From: Oxytricha trifallax
Taxonomy: Eukaryota > Ciliophora > Spirotrichea > Sporadotrichida > Oxytrichidae
Direction of reading: 5' to 3'
Assembly (NCBI GenBank): GCA_000711775.1
Contig: ARYC01001457.1
Span: forward strand, 1 to 64,000
Length of the DNA: 64,000 nucleotides
Below the pieces are notes generated by a model. The model did no database searches. It saw only the letters and a list, made by a program, of their open reading frames with translations, and was not told the origin of the DNA. Every line of letters starts with the position of its first letter. Position 1 is the first letter of the stretch. A program made the translations under genes and the position numbers. Positions 25,346 through 35,451 of this stretch are shown here, one piece after another.

Positions 25346-26756
25346 ATTTAATAGAAAATTCAAGAATTTATTATATAAAATGTGATAGCTAAATTAATGA
25401 ATAAATCAAATCTAATATAATAATTTTGCAATTTTATTTGTATTAAAAGAATATTACTAGAATCAGATAAATTTGCTTAATATCTAAATTAAATTGTTGA
25501 CTTAATTTATTATTGAACAATAAATAAAAATAATTAATCTTAGTATAACTAATTATAGAAGCCTTCTCTTCCCGCTAATACAGTGCGAATCTCATTGCTA
25601 GCTAGTAACCCACTACTTTCCCCAAAACCCTTGAAATATAAGAAAAAACTCATAAAAAATCTAAAGCCCTTAAGAGAGACCTATAAGGGAGAATCGAACC
25701 CATTTTAACCCCAAAACGAAAGAAAGTAAGAGTTTTATCTCCTTAGCATACTCTCAGTTGCGAGAATTTGATATCAATCAAGGATTTATCAAGGTAGGGA
25801 ATACACTAGTAAACTATCTCAATTACTAACTAAGAGGAGAAAATAAGAAGCGTGAATTTCTTAGAAAATCTTAGAAGTACCAGCAAATCTAAGTAATTTT
25901 ATAGTATTAAGAATTTCAGTTCGAAGCTAAAATAGATCAATTATTCCACTCAATGTATTCTCACAATTAAAACTCAAGCTTGTCCTCAATTTAAATACAA
26001 AATCAAAACTTAAATTCGAATAAGACTGTTCTTAATTTGCATAGTGAACGATCACCCTTGAGAGATAAAAGTGAAAAATAAGTTATTTCTTAAACATTTA
26101 AAAGATAGGGCAAAGATTTTTATTCTTAGCAAAACACCTCAAATAAAGATATTTATAATCACATGAACAAAGCAAAATTAAGTAATTACAATACTGTATA
26201 GAATCATGTGCAAAATAAGGATTTATCGTTATGCACAAATATCTAAATAGACTTAAATTGTCTGGATAATGTAAATTATAACACCATGAATTCGGTAAAT
26301 GAGGGTGCATTTTAAAACTAAGACAATTTCTTAAAATATTTAAATAAAAATCAATAATCTCTAAATTAAGGAAGTTAATACGCTAGTTGTAAATAGCTGC
26401 CCAGAGAATATCTTTTAGAAAATGTACCTTCTCATCCAAATGATAGAGAAATAGTAAGTTAATAGAAATTTAATGATATCACGCCAAAATAATTTTGTAA
26501 CTTTCTAGCATTAGTTAGTTAGTTATTTTGTGTTGCATAGGAAATTAATAAAACTTTTTAGATTCATGGTAAATTCAATCTTGAAATTATTTTAAACTTA
26601 ATTTATAAAGTACTTTTGCACTTAAATTTATCTCATTTTTTAATTAAAAATTCTAACACTAACTAGATTTTGATTAGCATTTACCAAATGGGGTTTTGAT
26701 TATTATTAACACATAAATCTAGATATTTTAATTTAATTCAGCTTATAAAATATTTA
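25346..26756. other. AT-rich stretch without recognisable gene
   Basis: No supported frame. Two C4A4 words (near 25620 and 25703) and a sequence on the minus strand resembling a tRNA B box (GGGTTCGATTC, near 25690) occur together, but the stems needed for a tRNA do not form. Otherwise low-complexity sequence. Confidence 0.5.
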
Positions 26757-27790
26757 ATGTTCGATGCACCTCTATCAACAAGCTCTCATAAATCAATAGC
26801 TTCCTCAATTAATGAAGAGCAACCTCTAGTTGAAAATTTACCACTACCAACTCAAAAACCTTAATTAAGCCATAATTTATTTTATCTTTATTTTTGTTAA
26901 ACAAATTCTAATAAAACCTTTTTAATAATTCAATCTTGAAAAGTAGTTTAAAATCAAATGATTCTCCATATTCCTCACTATTCTTATAAGACTAATAAGC
27001 CCTAGATAATCAATATTTAACAAAAAATCGAATAGAGACTGTACGAAAACTAGTGCTTAAAAATAAGAAAATTACTAACTGGACGAAGACTTTGAACTTT
27101 AATCTCAAAAGTGTAAAACGTATAGAAAGAATTAAATATTGCTAGAAATGAATCAAAAAATGCAAATGAAAGCTTTACTGTGAAGAAGATTGATGTGTAA
27201 TTAAAAAGAATGAGTTGTTTGTCAATACTTTAAATGAGTTGATTAAGGTGCCGCATTTAAAATTTAATATAAGAGTTATAGTCATTTTTAAAACACTAGA
27301 AATATGCCCAATGTCTATGTTAAAATATATTATTGTATGATTGGTACAGGGCAAGTAAGATAAGTGATAATATCCGTGAAAGAAAGAGAGAATTCATAAG
27401 GACAAGACTTCGTCAATAATCTATGAACAGTGCCTCTGCAAATTTAAATCGATCGCATTAAGAGTCATCTTTTCTCTGAGATGAACTAGTAGCTGCAAAC
27501 TAATCTTAATAAGAATTCATGGTTTTAAATTTCAAATAAATTCTAGATAAAATAAGTTTTAATCTTAACAAGAAGATCAAACCAGCTACTTTAAAATGAG
27601 TCCAAATAATAAATTCATAAGCAGAGACAAAAATCAAAATAAAATGTATAATTCTATAGACAATTAAATCCACAAGAATACCTCAAAAGTAAAAAAAGAA
27701 AATCAAATTACTTTTACTAAATAACCAAAGAATATAGATTATGATAAATTGGGAGATAAAACCCCTTGAGTAAAATTTGAGCGAATTTTG
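26757..27790 (+). CDS. unknown Asn/Lys-rich gene in segments
   Basis: The ATG at 26757 opens MFDAPLSTSSHKSIASSINE and runs to about 26930. After a shift or insert come QYLTKNRIETVRKLVLKNKK (27010-27130) and KISDNIRERKREFIRTRLRQ (from 27360), followed by a Ser/Asn-rich tail. An in-frame TGA lies at 27478 (SSFL-stop-DELVAAN). Basic, low-complexity character with no known domain. The segment order and the number of genes are uncertain. Confidence 0.4.
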
Positions 27791-27839
27791 GAATGTTAAA
27801 TTAATCAATAATAATTAAAATTGTTTAATATAAATATAT

Positions 27840-28416
27840 TCATATCTCGAGCATTGCAGTCGTCTATTTGGTACTCATCAAAAGAGTCGAGCAGAATTAG
27901 AGTCTCATTCTCATCATCATTATGATTTTAGCCATGTTCCCGCTGCTCTTACTCTTCTTCACTCATGCTCTCATCCTCCTTCTGTCACTTGATTTCCTCT
28001 TTTTGTTGGTGCCCTGCCACCTTCTGAGAGTTTCCATTGTCACTAAGCTCTTGAGAATCTAGCGAGCTGCTGTCCGAGTCCTCGTCATCGCTTGAACTGG
28101 TCCCTTCCTCCATGTTTCGATCTGAGCGTGTCCCAGCATAGATGTTCCAGTAGGGGTGGTCGTGGAGCTCTGGCATCTTTTTACTGATAAATATCTCGAC
28201 TCTGGTTCGGTCACTCGCCTACATCAGTTTCGAGTGCTCCACCCACACAGCCTTTCCTCGAGGGTCGTTTTCATAGATAACCTTGGTGTTGATGGCGTTC
28301 ATGATGGCCTTGGCGTCGAGGATGTCTTTCACTCTGTAGGCCTCTCCCTTGACCAATGGTGCTTGCTGCTGCTTCTGTTGTTGAGCGCCATTGCTTTATC
28401 CTGAAATGGACTCCAT
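27840..28416 (-). CDS. unknown GC-richer gene with acidic Ser/Asp tail
   Basis: From ATG 28416: MESISGQSNGAQQQKQQQ, then a compact basic region VKDILDAKAIMNAINTKVIY, KAVWVEHSKLMQASDRTRVE, MPELHDHPYWNIYAG, and an acidic serine stretch TSSSDDEDSDSSSLDSQEL. An in-frame TGA at about 27991 interrupts, but acidic coding character (MSEEEQEQREHG, then DDENETLILLDSFDEYQIDD) continues in the same frame to about 27840. GC content is clearly above the neighbours and matches the locus at 28.5-34.6 kb, so it may be part of the same element or transcription unit. Family not recognised. Confidence 0.5.
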
Positions 28417-28566
28417 AAATATTTTCAAAGTTTTAATATTTAATAAAATTATAATTTTAATAGGGCGTCCTAATTTTTAAATATTGGGAATTAGGTTTTA
28501 ATTGACTTATTAATAATTTTGATACTAAAAGCTTGACTAACTTACAGAATCAATGTTGGAGGCGAA

Positions 28567-28920
28567 TTGGTGGTTAAATACGCTATTGAGAACTTGAAAG
28601 TACGGTCATTCGAGAGCCCCTTAAAGACGCATAAGCTTCTAGTCACCGACACAGAGAAGTATTTACCTGACCGAGATAAACGCGAAATACTAAATGGAAT
28701 TGATTGGCAGTTGAGTGAAGTATGGGTGATTCGTGAGCACTTGGAGGGTTGGCCAAAATCAGAATCAGTTACAGAATCATACTTTCTGCAGGCTCAGGTG
28801 CTTCATGGCATCAACCAAAGAGCATGCGAACGCACCAGTGTGTCACCGCATGTCCAGATGTTAGAGCTGCATGGTCAGGGCTTGTGCATAGCTCCGCAGC
28901 TGCTTCCTGCAACTATTTAA
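28567..28920 (+). CDS. unknown 117-codon frame in GC-rich DNA
   Basis: A plus-strand frame with no stop of any kind for about 117 codons: MVVKYAIENLKVRSFESPLK, then LPDRDKREILNGIDWQLSEV and REHLEGWPKSESVTESYF. GC is high for the window. The opposite strand in the frame continuing the DDE-like gene has three TGAs, so the plus frame is the better candidate, but it has no recognised domain and no mapped partner segments. It might be an antisense or chance frame inside the same element. Confidence 0.3.
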   Translation: MVVKYAIENLKVRSFESPLKTHKLLVTDTEKYLPDRDKREILNGIDWQLSEVWVIREHLEGWPKSESVTESYFLQAQVLHGINQRACERTSVSPHVQMLELHGQGLCIAPQLLPATI

Positions 28921-28924
28921 GGGA

Positions 28925-29069
28925 GGAATGCTTACTTCGTGGAGACTGGCAGTAGCATGGGATTGAGGTCGCTGCACTTAATGAACCTGAATGCCTTTTC
29001 TACTGGAGCTATATCGTACTTGTAGGGGCCCAGAAACAGGATGGGGATGTTTAGCTGTTTCAGGACGCC
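28925..29069 (-). CDS. DDE-transposase-like gene, 3' part (beyond the TBE insertion)
   Basis: On the minus strand this piece continues directly from 33183 once the TBE and one ATT are removed. It reads NGVLKQLNIPILFLGPYKYD, then IAPVEKAFRFIK and CSDLNPMLLPVSTK. The pattern P-x-L-x-x-x-PY-x-x-D-xxP-x-E-x-x-F-x-x-x-K is that of IS630/Tc1-type DDE_3 transposases, and the Glu sits 34 residues after the second catalytic position. Whether it is a transposon or a domesticated host gene cannot be decided. Confidence 0.65.
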
Positions 29070-29072
29070 ATT

Positions 29073-29157
29073 CAAAACCCCAAAACCCCTTAGTGAGGTT
29101 TATAAGTGCTTTGATTTGTAGGGTATAGTTGGGGTCTTATTGGGGTTAGTAGAGAAA
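29073..29157. repeat. TBE copy 2 left terminal inverted repeat
   Basis: 85 bp identical to the reverse complement of 33095-33179. The first 17 bp are C4A4 telomere repeats, the feature that gives these elements their name; the rest is family-specific. Confidence 0.95.
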
Positions 29158-30658
29158 ACGCAGGTTTTTTATGAATTTAATGAATATTTAATGAGTATTA
29201 CTGTACTTAATTCAAACAAATTTTATCTGCTTAACTTTGTGATACCTCTTGAATTTAGCAGTCTGTGTTGTTCTAGTATATCATCTAATGATTATCTTGG
29301 ATATGCTGGAGCTTTTACGATGACCATCTCAACTATCTTCTTAATTTCATTGCATATTTCATCTTGCTTAATATGTTTAGCAGCCAAACTTATTGATTAT
29401 TTCTCATGTTTTGTTCCAAGTATGACATACTTTCCACATCGCACTCTAAGATAATTGCAGCTACAGCCCAAAAATCCCATTACACAGAGCCATTTGTCCA
29501 TTTCTCTCTTATAGGGAAGTATCCTGGAGTGCCTAAAACCTTAGCTAAAGTCACTATCTCTTGGCTTATTGCTCTGTTGAAATCTATGACTACTACTTCT
29601 AAAGGGCAGAGATTTAGCATTACATTTTCTGGCTTCAAATCTCTATGAACATACCCTAGATCATGGAGCTCTTTCACACCCTTAGGCATATCTGTGAGTA
29701 TCTCATTCAAATCATCAGGATATCTATTATGGTAGAGATACTCTCTTAGAGTCATTTCAAACTTCTTGAGTCTCAAAGCAATAAAACCATGACCAAGTAT
29801 AACTCCGTCGAGCTTAGCTAAGTTCTTGCATTATCTTTTCTAAGCCTCTCTCAGTACTATGTATTCATTTGCAAACTCATTTTAATATTACTCCTTCTTA
29901 ATGAGATACTTGAATGGATATACCTTGTAAGCGAATTCATCAACAACTATAAGTTTTACCTTGTTAGGTACGTCAATATTCAAATAGTTTTCAATACAGC
30001 TGCTGATGTCGACTGCATTTAATGCAGGTATATACATTGCCCTCTCTTATAAGCAAGCAATATACATACCATTTGCTGGTTGGTTCATTGACTCAAACCG
30101 CTTCTATCTCTTAAGTCTCTCCTACTGCTCTATTTGTGAATCAAGAGAGTTATTTTTTCTTTTAGCAGGTACAAGCTTTTAAGTTTCCTCATCTTTAATC
30201 AGGAATTCGCTTAGATGATGCTTTTGCATATGTCTCTTTACTTTAGCTGAGTGAGTATAAGACTTCATGCAGGGAGTGCATTAATATCTACCATCTACTT
30301 TATCATGCTTGAAGTAGATCTTAGCTCTACCAGAGTGTACCTCTTTGATGTGTCTCTTCAAGCTAGACTCAGTTGAGAAAAAATTTTAGCAGTCTTCACA
30401 TTAAAATGTTTTAATTTTTTCTATTGGTTGCTGTTCCTTATCTTCCTCAACCAATTCAACTTATGTTTAAACTCCCATCTCAGCACTCTACTTCTTGTAT
30501 TAAACTTAAATTTTAAAGACCTCAGAGTCAAACTCTAGAGCTCTTAGCTCTACCTCCTTTTCAATATAAATTACTTCTGGTTACTTGGAGGAGCCAAAGT
30601 TGAGCAATGATTAACCTGTTCCAAGAGAAACTGCCTTACGATTTAAGTTAGCCGCCAT
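29150..30658 (-). CDS. TBE 57-kDa-type zinc-finger/protein-kinase protein
   Basis: From ATG 30658 (MAANLNRKAVSLGTG). Two C2H2 fingers follow: FQCEDCQNFFSTESSLKRH-IKEVH near 30400-30350 and YQCTPCMKSYTHSAKVKRH-MQKH near 30280-30230. The C-terminal half is a kinase-like domain: helix-rich start, then ELHDLGYVHRDLKPENVML (catalytic loop intact) and VVIDFNRAIS, where DFG is DFN. LGTPGYFPIREKW corresponds to the activation loop and APE region. WDFWAVAAIILECD follows past a TAA read as Gln. One shift is needed near 29390 before a helical tail. Known TBEs carry this finger-kinase gene; its role in transposition is not established. The DFN change makes catalysis doubtful. Confidence 0.92.
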
Positions 30659-30699
30659 GATTAAATTCAAATTTAAATTTCTATTATTAATAAGTAAAA

Positions 30700-31040
30700 A
30701 CCTCACTGGCTATACTAACTTTGTATAGGAGCTGGCACTGCAACAACAATGGTTGATTCTTAGGTTAGACATCATATTTATACTTAGTTTATAACTATAA
30801 ATTTTCTAATTTTATGCTTAATATTTTTAATTTTGGTACCAACTGAGAATAAATTCAGGTAGGTACTGGTACCAATTAGGTTTTGAACCATTTTGGAACT
30901 TTTCCATTAAAACCTCATTAGTTTAAAACTAGGTACTAATTAAGTTTTGGTACTATTAAATTGGTACCAATTAAAATTAAACGAATTTAGTACCGGTACT
31001 AATCAAATTTAAACAAATTTAGTACTAATTCAATGAAACT
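30700..31040. repeat. GGTACC/GGTACTAATT repeat cluster in TBE spacer
   Basis: Between the divergent finger-kinase and 22-kDa-type genes of TBE copy 2, many variants of GGTAC(C/T)AATT and their complements recur (for example near 30835, 30867, 30930, 30960, 30995). They partly form inverted pairs around GGTACC. This is the shared promoter region of the two genes, so the words may be binding sites or remnants of tandem duplication. Confidence 0.6.
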
Positions 31041-31222
31041 AAATTGATAAAAATGGAGCTCCATCTCTGAAGTTTGTTACAGCTTCTGCCAGCTTTCTCC
31101 ACGTATCCTTACCAGGTTGACCTCCTATAAGATGCCCATATTTAATACTAAGATCTTTAACACTAGGATCCAGAACTCTATATATTAAAATTTGAAATTC
31201 AATAACAAGAGAAGGAACAAGG

Positions 31223-32012
31223 ATGGAATCTATAAATACTGCAATGAAGAGGGTTGAAGCTTAAGAAATGATCTCAAGATTTAGAAGCAAGGAAGATCTC
31301 TATCGATACCTCACTTAGCATGGTAAGCATGTGACATAAACTGAATCATATACTATAGTGGTTTATTCCTTCCAACGATGGAAGGTACCAAAATTTCATT
31401 CTTAAAAGCTATACTCTGCGATGAGAAGAAAGCCTTCAAAAACAGTGAAATAAAGTTGATAGATATACCAAACTACCCAGACATTTCAGTCACTAATCTC
31501 TACGAGGATGCGATGAAAGAAGAAGAGTTGGTAGTTTATCCTCCTACCAAGAAACAACTCTCTAACAAGCTTCCAGAAAGGAGCTTCTTCTTTGGAGTTC
31601 TTGGCACTTTAAGAGAGAGTAATCTCAAAGAAATCATTGAAGAAGCTCACAAAAAACGCTACTCTATTTCTCCTGAAGATAAAAAAAAGCAAGGCATACT
31701 AATAAGCGAGACCTGGCTCGCTGAGCTTAAGAAACACCCATTCCTCTCTAGTAAGCTTTGATTCATAACTTTGTAGGGAAACCTCGAACTGGTATATTCC
31801 TAATGAAAGAGCATGCGAAGGTTCACAGAGAGAGAAAGTCATAGACTATTTATGAAGTGAGCAAAAGACTTTATAAAGATGTCTAAAAGCTAGAAGAAAT
31901 GAACATAGATGCAGGAGCTGGCACAAAGAGAAGAAATATGGGTCCAAGCAAGCCTTAAGAAGAGGAGAAGAAAGAGAAGCCAAACCCCTTTATGGGCCAA
32001 TTTAATATGTGA
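31223..32012 (+). CDS. TBE 22-kDa-type accessory protein
   Basis: From ATG 31223: MESINTAMKRVEAQEMISRF, RSKEDLYRYLTQHGK. After one shift or insert near 31330 it continues EGTKISFLKAILCDEKKAF, PNYPDISVTNLYEDAM, KLPERSFFFGVLGTLRE and KKRYSISPEDKKKQGILIS, then a basic tail to NPFMGQFNM and TGA at 32010-32012. A one-base shift is needed near 31757. TBE copy 3 carries a clear homologue, so the reading is sound. The function in the transposon is unknown. It converges on the transposase with 6 bp between the stop codons. Confidence 0.88.
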
Positions 32013-32018
32013 ATATAT

Positions 32019-33077
32019 TCATTCGTTTAAATCTAAAACTTATTTATAAACATTCATTCTTCCTTCTCTCGCACAAACTGTTGTCTTATCCACGCTTACT
32101 CTCTACAGCTGCTTTGAATCAAGTCTACTGTATCGATAGGCAAGTCATGCATAAGATACAGCAGCAGCTTCTTGTAGTGAGTCTTGATTTAACTCCAGTA
32201 GAATTCTATTCCATTAAATTAAGGACTATAAGGAACGTTATAAACAGGAGTTAAGTTTAGGTCTTCATAAGCTTTCTTAGACACCTTAGTCTTATGAACT
32301 GAAAGGTTATCAACAAACAGGATGATCTCTTGGTTGCTATACTTCTCTCTGAGCTTATGTAGGAACTCTATATACTACTCTCGCTTAATAGAGCGAGGGT
32401 GAATCACATAACTCTCTAAGCCTGAATCTTCACTTATACCAGCTAAAATTGCATGGGTAACTACCTTCACTTTTTAGTCATAAACTTCTATATTATCATA
32501 CTTCTTATACCAAGACTTATTAATAAAAGTGTTGAAAGTAAACACAGCTTCATCTGCATGTAGGAACTTGATGTTATTATCAATAGCTCTCTGCATTTAA
32601 TCATATATATAGTTTAAATTATTCTATAAAATGGAACTGTAAAATCAATCACTCTCTTCACTCTGTTGACAGTCTTGAAAGTAATACCATTTCTTCTATA
32701 AATGTTGGCTATAGTCTAAGGAGAGATGCGCATATCAGGAAACTTGCGATGAACATTACAGCTCGCTAGTCTAGAGGAAAGTGTGCCCAATACTTTAAAG
32801 TCTTAGAGTCACAGAGGTAGTAAATATGATGCTGTGAGAACTTTTATTTTCTAGCAGGATGCTTTCAAGTACCAGAATTAAAATGCTAAACAGCTAACAT
32901 GCAGTGATACCTAACAGTAGAGGCACTCTTGTGTAAGAGCTTTGCAATAGCTGCATAATTCAATACTGGTTTGACTAAATCTATATTAATACAAGTACCA
33001 TACCTAAGCTGAAGCAGTAAATCTAAATATTTATCATCATAAATAGACCCTAAACTTCGCTAATTTCTATTTCTCAT
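32019..33077 (-). CDS. TBE 42-kDa-type DDE transposase
   Basis: About 353 codons from ATG 33077 (MRNRNQRSLGSIYDDKYLDL) to TGA 32019. The N-terminal part is helix-turn-helix-like (AAIAKLLHKSASTVRYH). The catalytic triad is HADEA near 32560 (first Asp), LFVDNLSVHKT near 32300 (second Asp) and FNGIEFYW near 32190 (Glu), with 34 residues between the last two, i.e. the DD34E spacing of Tc1/mariner. It sits against the right terminal repeat. Breaks: a one-base deletion near 32752 relative to copy 1 and an in-frame TGA near 32872 (SGT-stop-KHPAR), also present in copy 1. Confidence 0.93.
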
Positions 33078-33094
33078 ATTGCAAATTGGCCTAA

Positions 33095-33179
33095 TTTCTC
33101 TACTAACCCCAATAAGACCCCAACTATACCCTACAAATCAAAGCACTTATAAACCTCACTAAGGGGTTTTGGGGTTTTG
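33095..33179. repeat. TBE copy 2 right terminal inverted repeat
   Basis: Inverted partner of 29073-29157, ending in the G4T4 form of the telomere repeat and followed by the ATT duplication. The transposase start codon is 18 bp inside it. Confidence 0.95.
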
Positions 33180-33182
33180 ATT

Positions 33183-34590
33183 GGTGTCGCTGCTGTGGTG
33201 GTAGGAGGCGTTGTTCATCAACAAGTGGCAGTGTGTGCCAGCTGGCTGTTGATTGGGTGACAGTTTCAAGATAAAGATGGCCCTCCTAGATCTCGTTTAT
33301 TAAGTGGTTTCGATTTCGTCTGCATGCGTAGAGATTTCTCCTGGTAGTTTACTCTGGAACTAAAAGCTTTTCGCTAAATCCTCAGGCTGAAAAGACTTGT
33401 AATTATGATGCAAAGCTGGTAATCCTGCAGTCATGGTCTTAACTATAACATCCTTTCCATTTTCCCAGAGAGTCTCAACATCCTTTATTTTTTGCTGCTT
33501 TTAATACCTCATTGTTAACTTGAGACTTCTATTCGTTGTGTTCAGCATTGGCTCCGCTTTCATCACTAACTTGAATTGAGTTTCAAGATTAGCTTTGAAC
33601 TCCTGTTCATACATTCTGTCCTCAGTATCTATCAATAACTTCAGTCTACTCATTTAATTATTGCACCAAAATAATTGTTATAAAATTAAAACATGGAAAT
33701 TTATAATACGGTGTTACTTACCTTTAACGTCTCTCTTGAAGATATGATTCCTCTCATTTTTTTAGATCAAAAATTATGTTTCTTACCTATATCGCATAAT
33801 TAGTAATATTAAAGTGAAATTACAACATTCTTTTGGATTATATTGTTAGTTTGGTGTTCCCACTGTGCCTTATGCTACAGGTTCTTATCACCTCTCAAGT
33901 CATTTGCTAGTTTAGATATCTTTTTTTTAACTGTCAGTTGTCGTTAGAGCATGATGGATAAATCTCATTGTTTCATGTCTCCAAATGATGATGAGTACCT
34001 TGGTAAAGGATCTGCACATCCTCTTCCGGGGCCTGCTGAGGGTATCATCTCCAGTTAGTTGTCTAAAGGAAGTCTAAATGTAGCATCTATTGTGTTTTCT
34101 TCCATCGCCTTTAAAGTCTTTGTCATGATGTATTGTAAAGGGCCCCCACCTCTTGCCTTGAGGGCGTCTCCATCTGTATTCTTTTTCAACTCTTTTCAGT
34201 AAGTAGCCTCCATAGTCTCATCGCTGTCCTCTTATTCTAATTGGCACCATCTTCCACAAATTTTAGTTTGCGGATTGACGTGTGTAGCTGAACTATTGAG
34301 TCCACCATCTCCTTATAGTGAGTAGAAATGTTGTCGCCAAATATTGTTGAAGCGAGGTCCAAAGTCTCTGTCTCAGATCTCATGCCAACGTTTATGTTGC
34401 CAAGTAGAAATCGTAGTCTTATCTCGAAAATGCCTGGTTCCAGAATAGTGATGGCCCGAGGAGGGCGCGAAGGTTGGGCAGCAGCACCTATGGGTTGAGC
34501 TCGACTTGCGATGGTGAGAGGAAGTTGATGATGGTTGGAAACACTCTGTTATCGGGGGTCAGTATCCAATGTTAGAACCGAAGGCAAAAT
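33183..34590 (-). CDS. GC-richer gene or element interrupted by TBE, 5' part
   Basis: Host side of the TBE insertion. Just outside the TBE the minus frame reads GTHCHLLMNNASYHHSSDT, the block around the second catalytic Asp of DDE_3 transposases, with Asn in the Asp place. Upstream the same frame extends through MSRLKLLIDTEDRMYEQEF (ATG 33654) and a GTAAGT-type junction near 33720. Farther upstream are KAMEENTIDATFRLPLDNQ, PSAGPGRGCADPLPRYS and, near 34440, ITILEPGIFEIRLRFLLGN. In-frame TGAs (near 34185 and 33965) and a shift near 34245 interrupt it. The DDE block is convincing; it is unclear whether the upstream frames belong to the same protein. Confidence 0.5.
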
Positions 34591-34859
34591 TATTATAATT
34601 TAAGGAGATAAGTACAAATAAAATTTAATCAAATCAGACTTTAAAATTTGGTAGCTTTATGTTTTGTGAAGACACCCCTATAGACATATAATGCATTATG
34701 TTAATTAATCATAAAGTTACCAAATCTCTTATAATAATAAAAATACTATATTTATTTATTTTTCATAATTTACTCTTAGGGTTTTATCAAAGAAAAATCT
34801 AAGAATAAAGTAACATTTAGGGAATCATTATATAATTCTCTGAACAGCTATTAAATGAT

Positions 34860-35451
34860 TCAAGATTCTCCTTAATAATAAATCGAACAGGAAATTAATG
34901 AGAATATTAAAAATATAGAATGAAAGTAGCAAATATAAAATCCTGTTATCGTAGATAGAAACATAGAGAAAATAGTGATAAGTTTTCAAGAAATATATGA
35001 ATAAAAAATGGAAAAATTCAAGAAAACAAAGTTGGAGAGAAGCAGTTCAAGAGAAAGAGGGATATAAAAGAGAGAAGTTTTGAAGTTTAAAGTCCTGAGT
35101 CAAGAATTCAATAATCTAATAAACCAATGTAGAAATCATTCTCATTTCTATAGAATAACTATATGAGAAGCTAAGAATTAAATGCTAATCTAATTGAAAA
35201 TAACGCTTCAAGTAGAAATAGTCTGATGGCAATACATCAAAGTAAATAATCATAGAACGATTCAATTATTATTAAAAGTTAGTAAGCATTTCAAAATCCT
35301 AAAACAATGTCACCTTAGAGCTAAGTTAAGATAAACTTTCATATGAAAAATTCTACTAAAACTCTTGAGAAAATAGGGCATTTAGTTAAGAGTGGTTAAA
35401 TAAATTTAGACAGTGAAGTTATGACACTTTTAACAAAGTAAATTTCAACAT
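34860..35451 (+). CDS. Ser/Gln-rich gene, part upstream of the retrotransposon
   Basis: A plus frame free of TGA over about 100 codons up to the LINE boundary: RIQQSNKPMQKSFSFLQNNY, then LNANLIENNASSRNSLMAIH and LEKIGHLVKSGQINLDSEV. Before it is FKKTKLERSSSRERG in another frame. Composition is Ser/Asn/Gln-rich with many TAA/TAG Gln codons, like the frame resuming at 39400, so the two may be one gene split by the retroelement. No domain recognised. Confidence 0.45.

Larger units (their letters stand above)
29073..33179. mobile_element. complete TBE transposon (copy 2), 4,107 bp
   Basis: Telomere-bearing element with all parts in place. Perfect 85-bp terminal inverted repeats start CAAAACCCCAAAACCCC (29073-29157 and 33095-33179). 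ATT target duplications lie at 29070-29072 and 33180-33182. Three genes are present: zinc-finger/kinase (-), 22-kDa-type (+) and 42-kDa-type transposase (-), the known TBE set. It is inserted inside the DDE-like reading frame of the surrounding locus; removing the element plus one ATT restores that frame. A one-base deletion and a TGA in the transposase suggest this copy may not be active. Confidence 0.97.

Noticed and set aside
25680..25800. tRNA-like B box (minus strand GGGTTCGATTC) and A-box-like word
   Set aside because: The T stem does not pair and no acceptor stem can be formed; probably chance.
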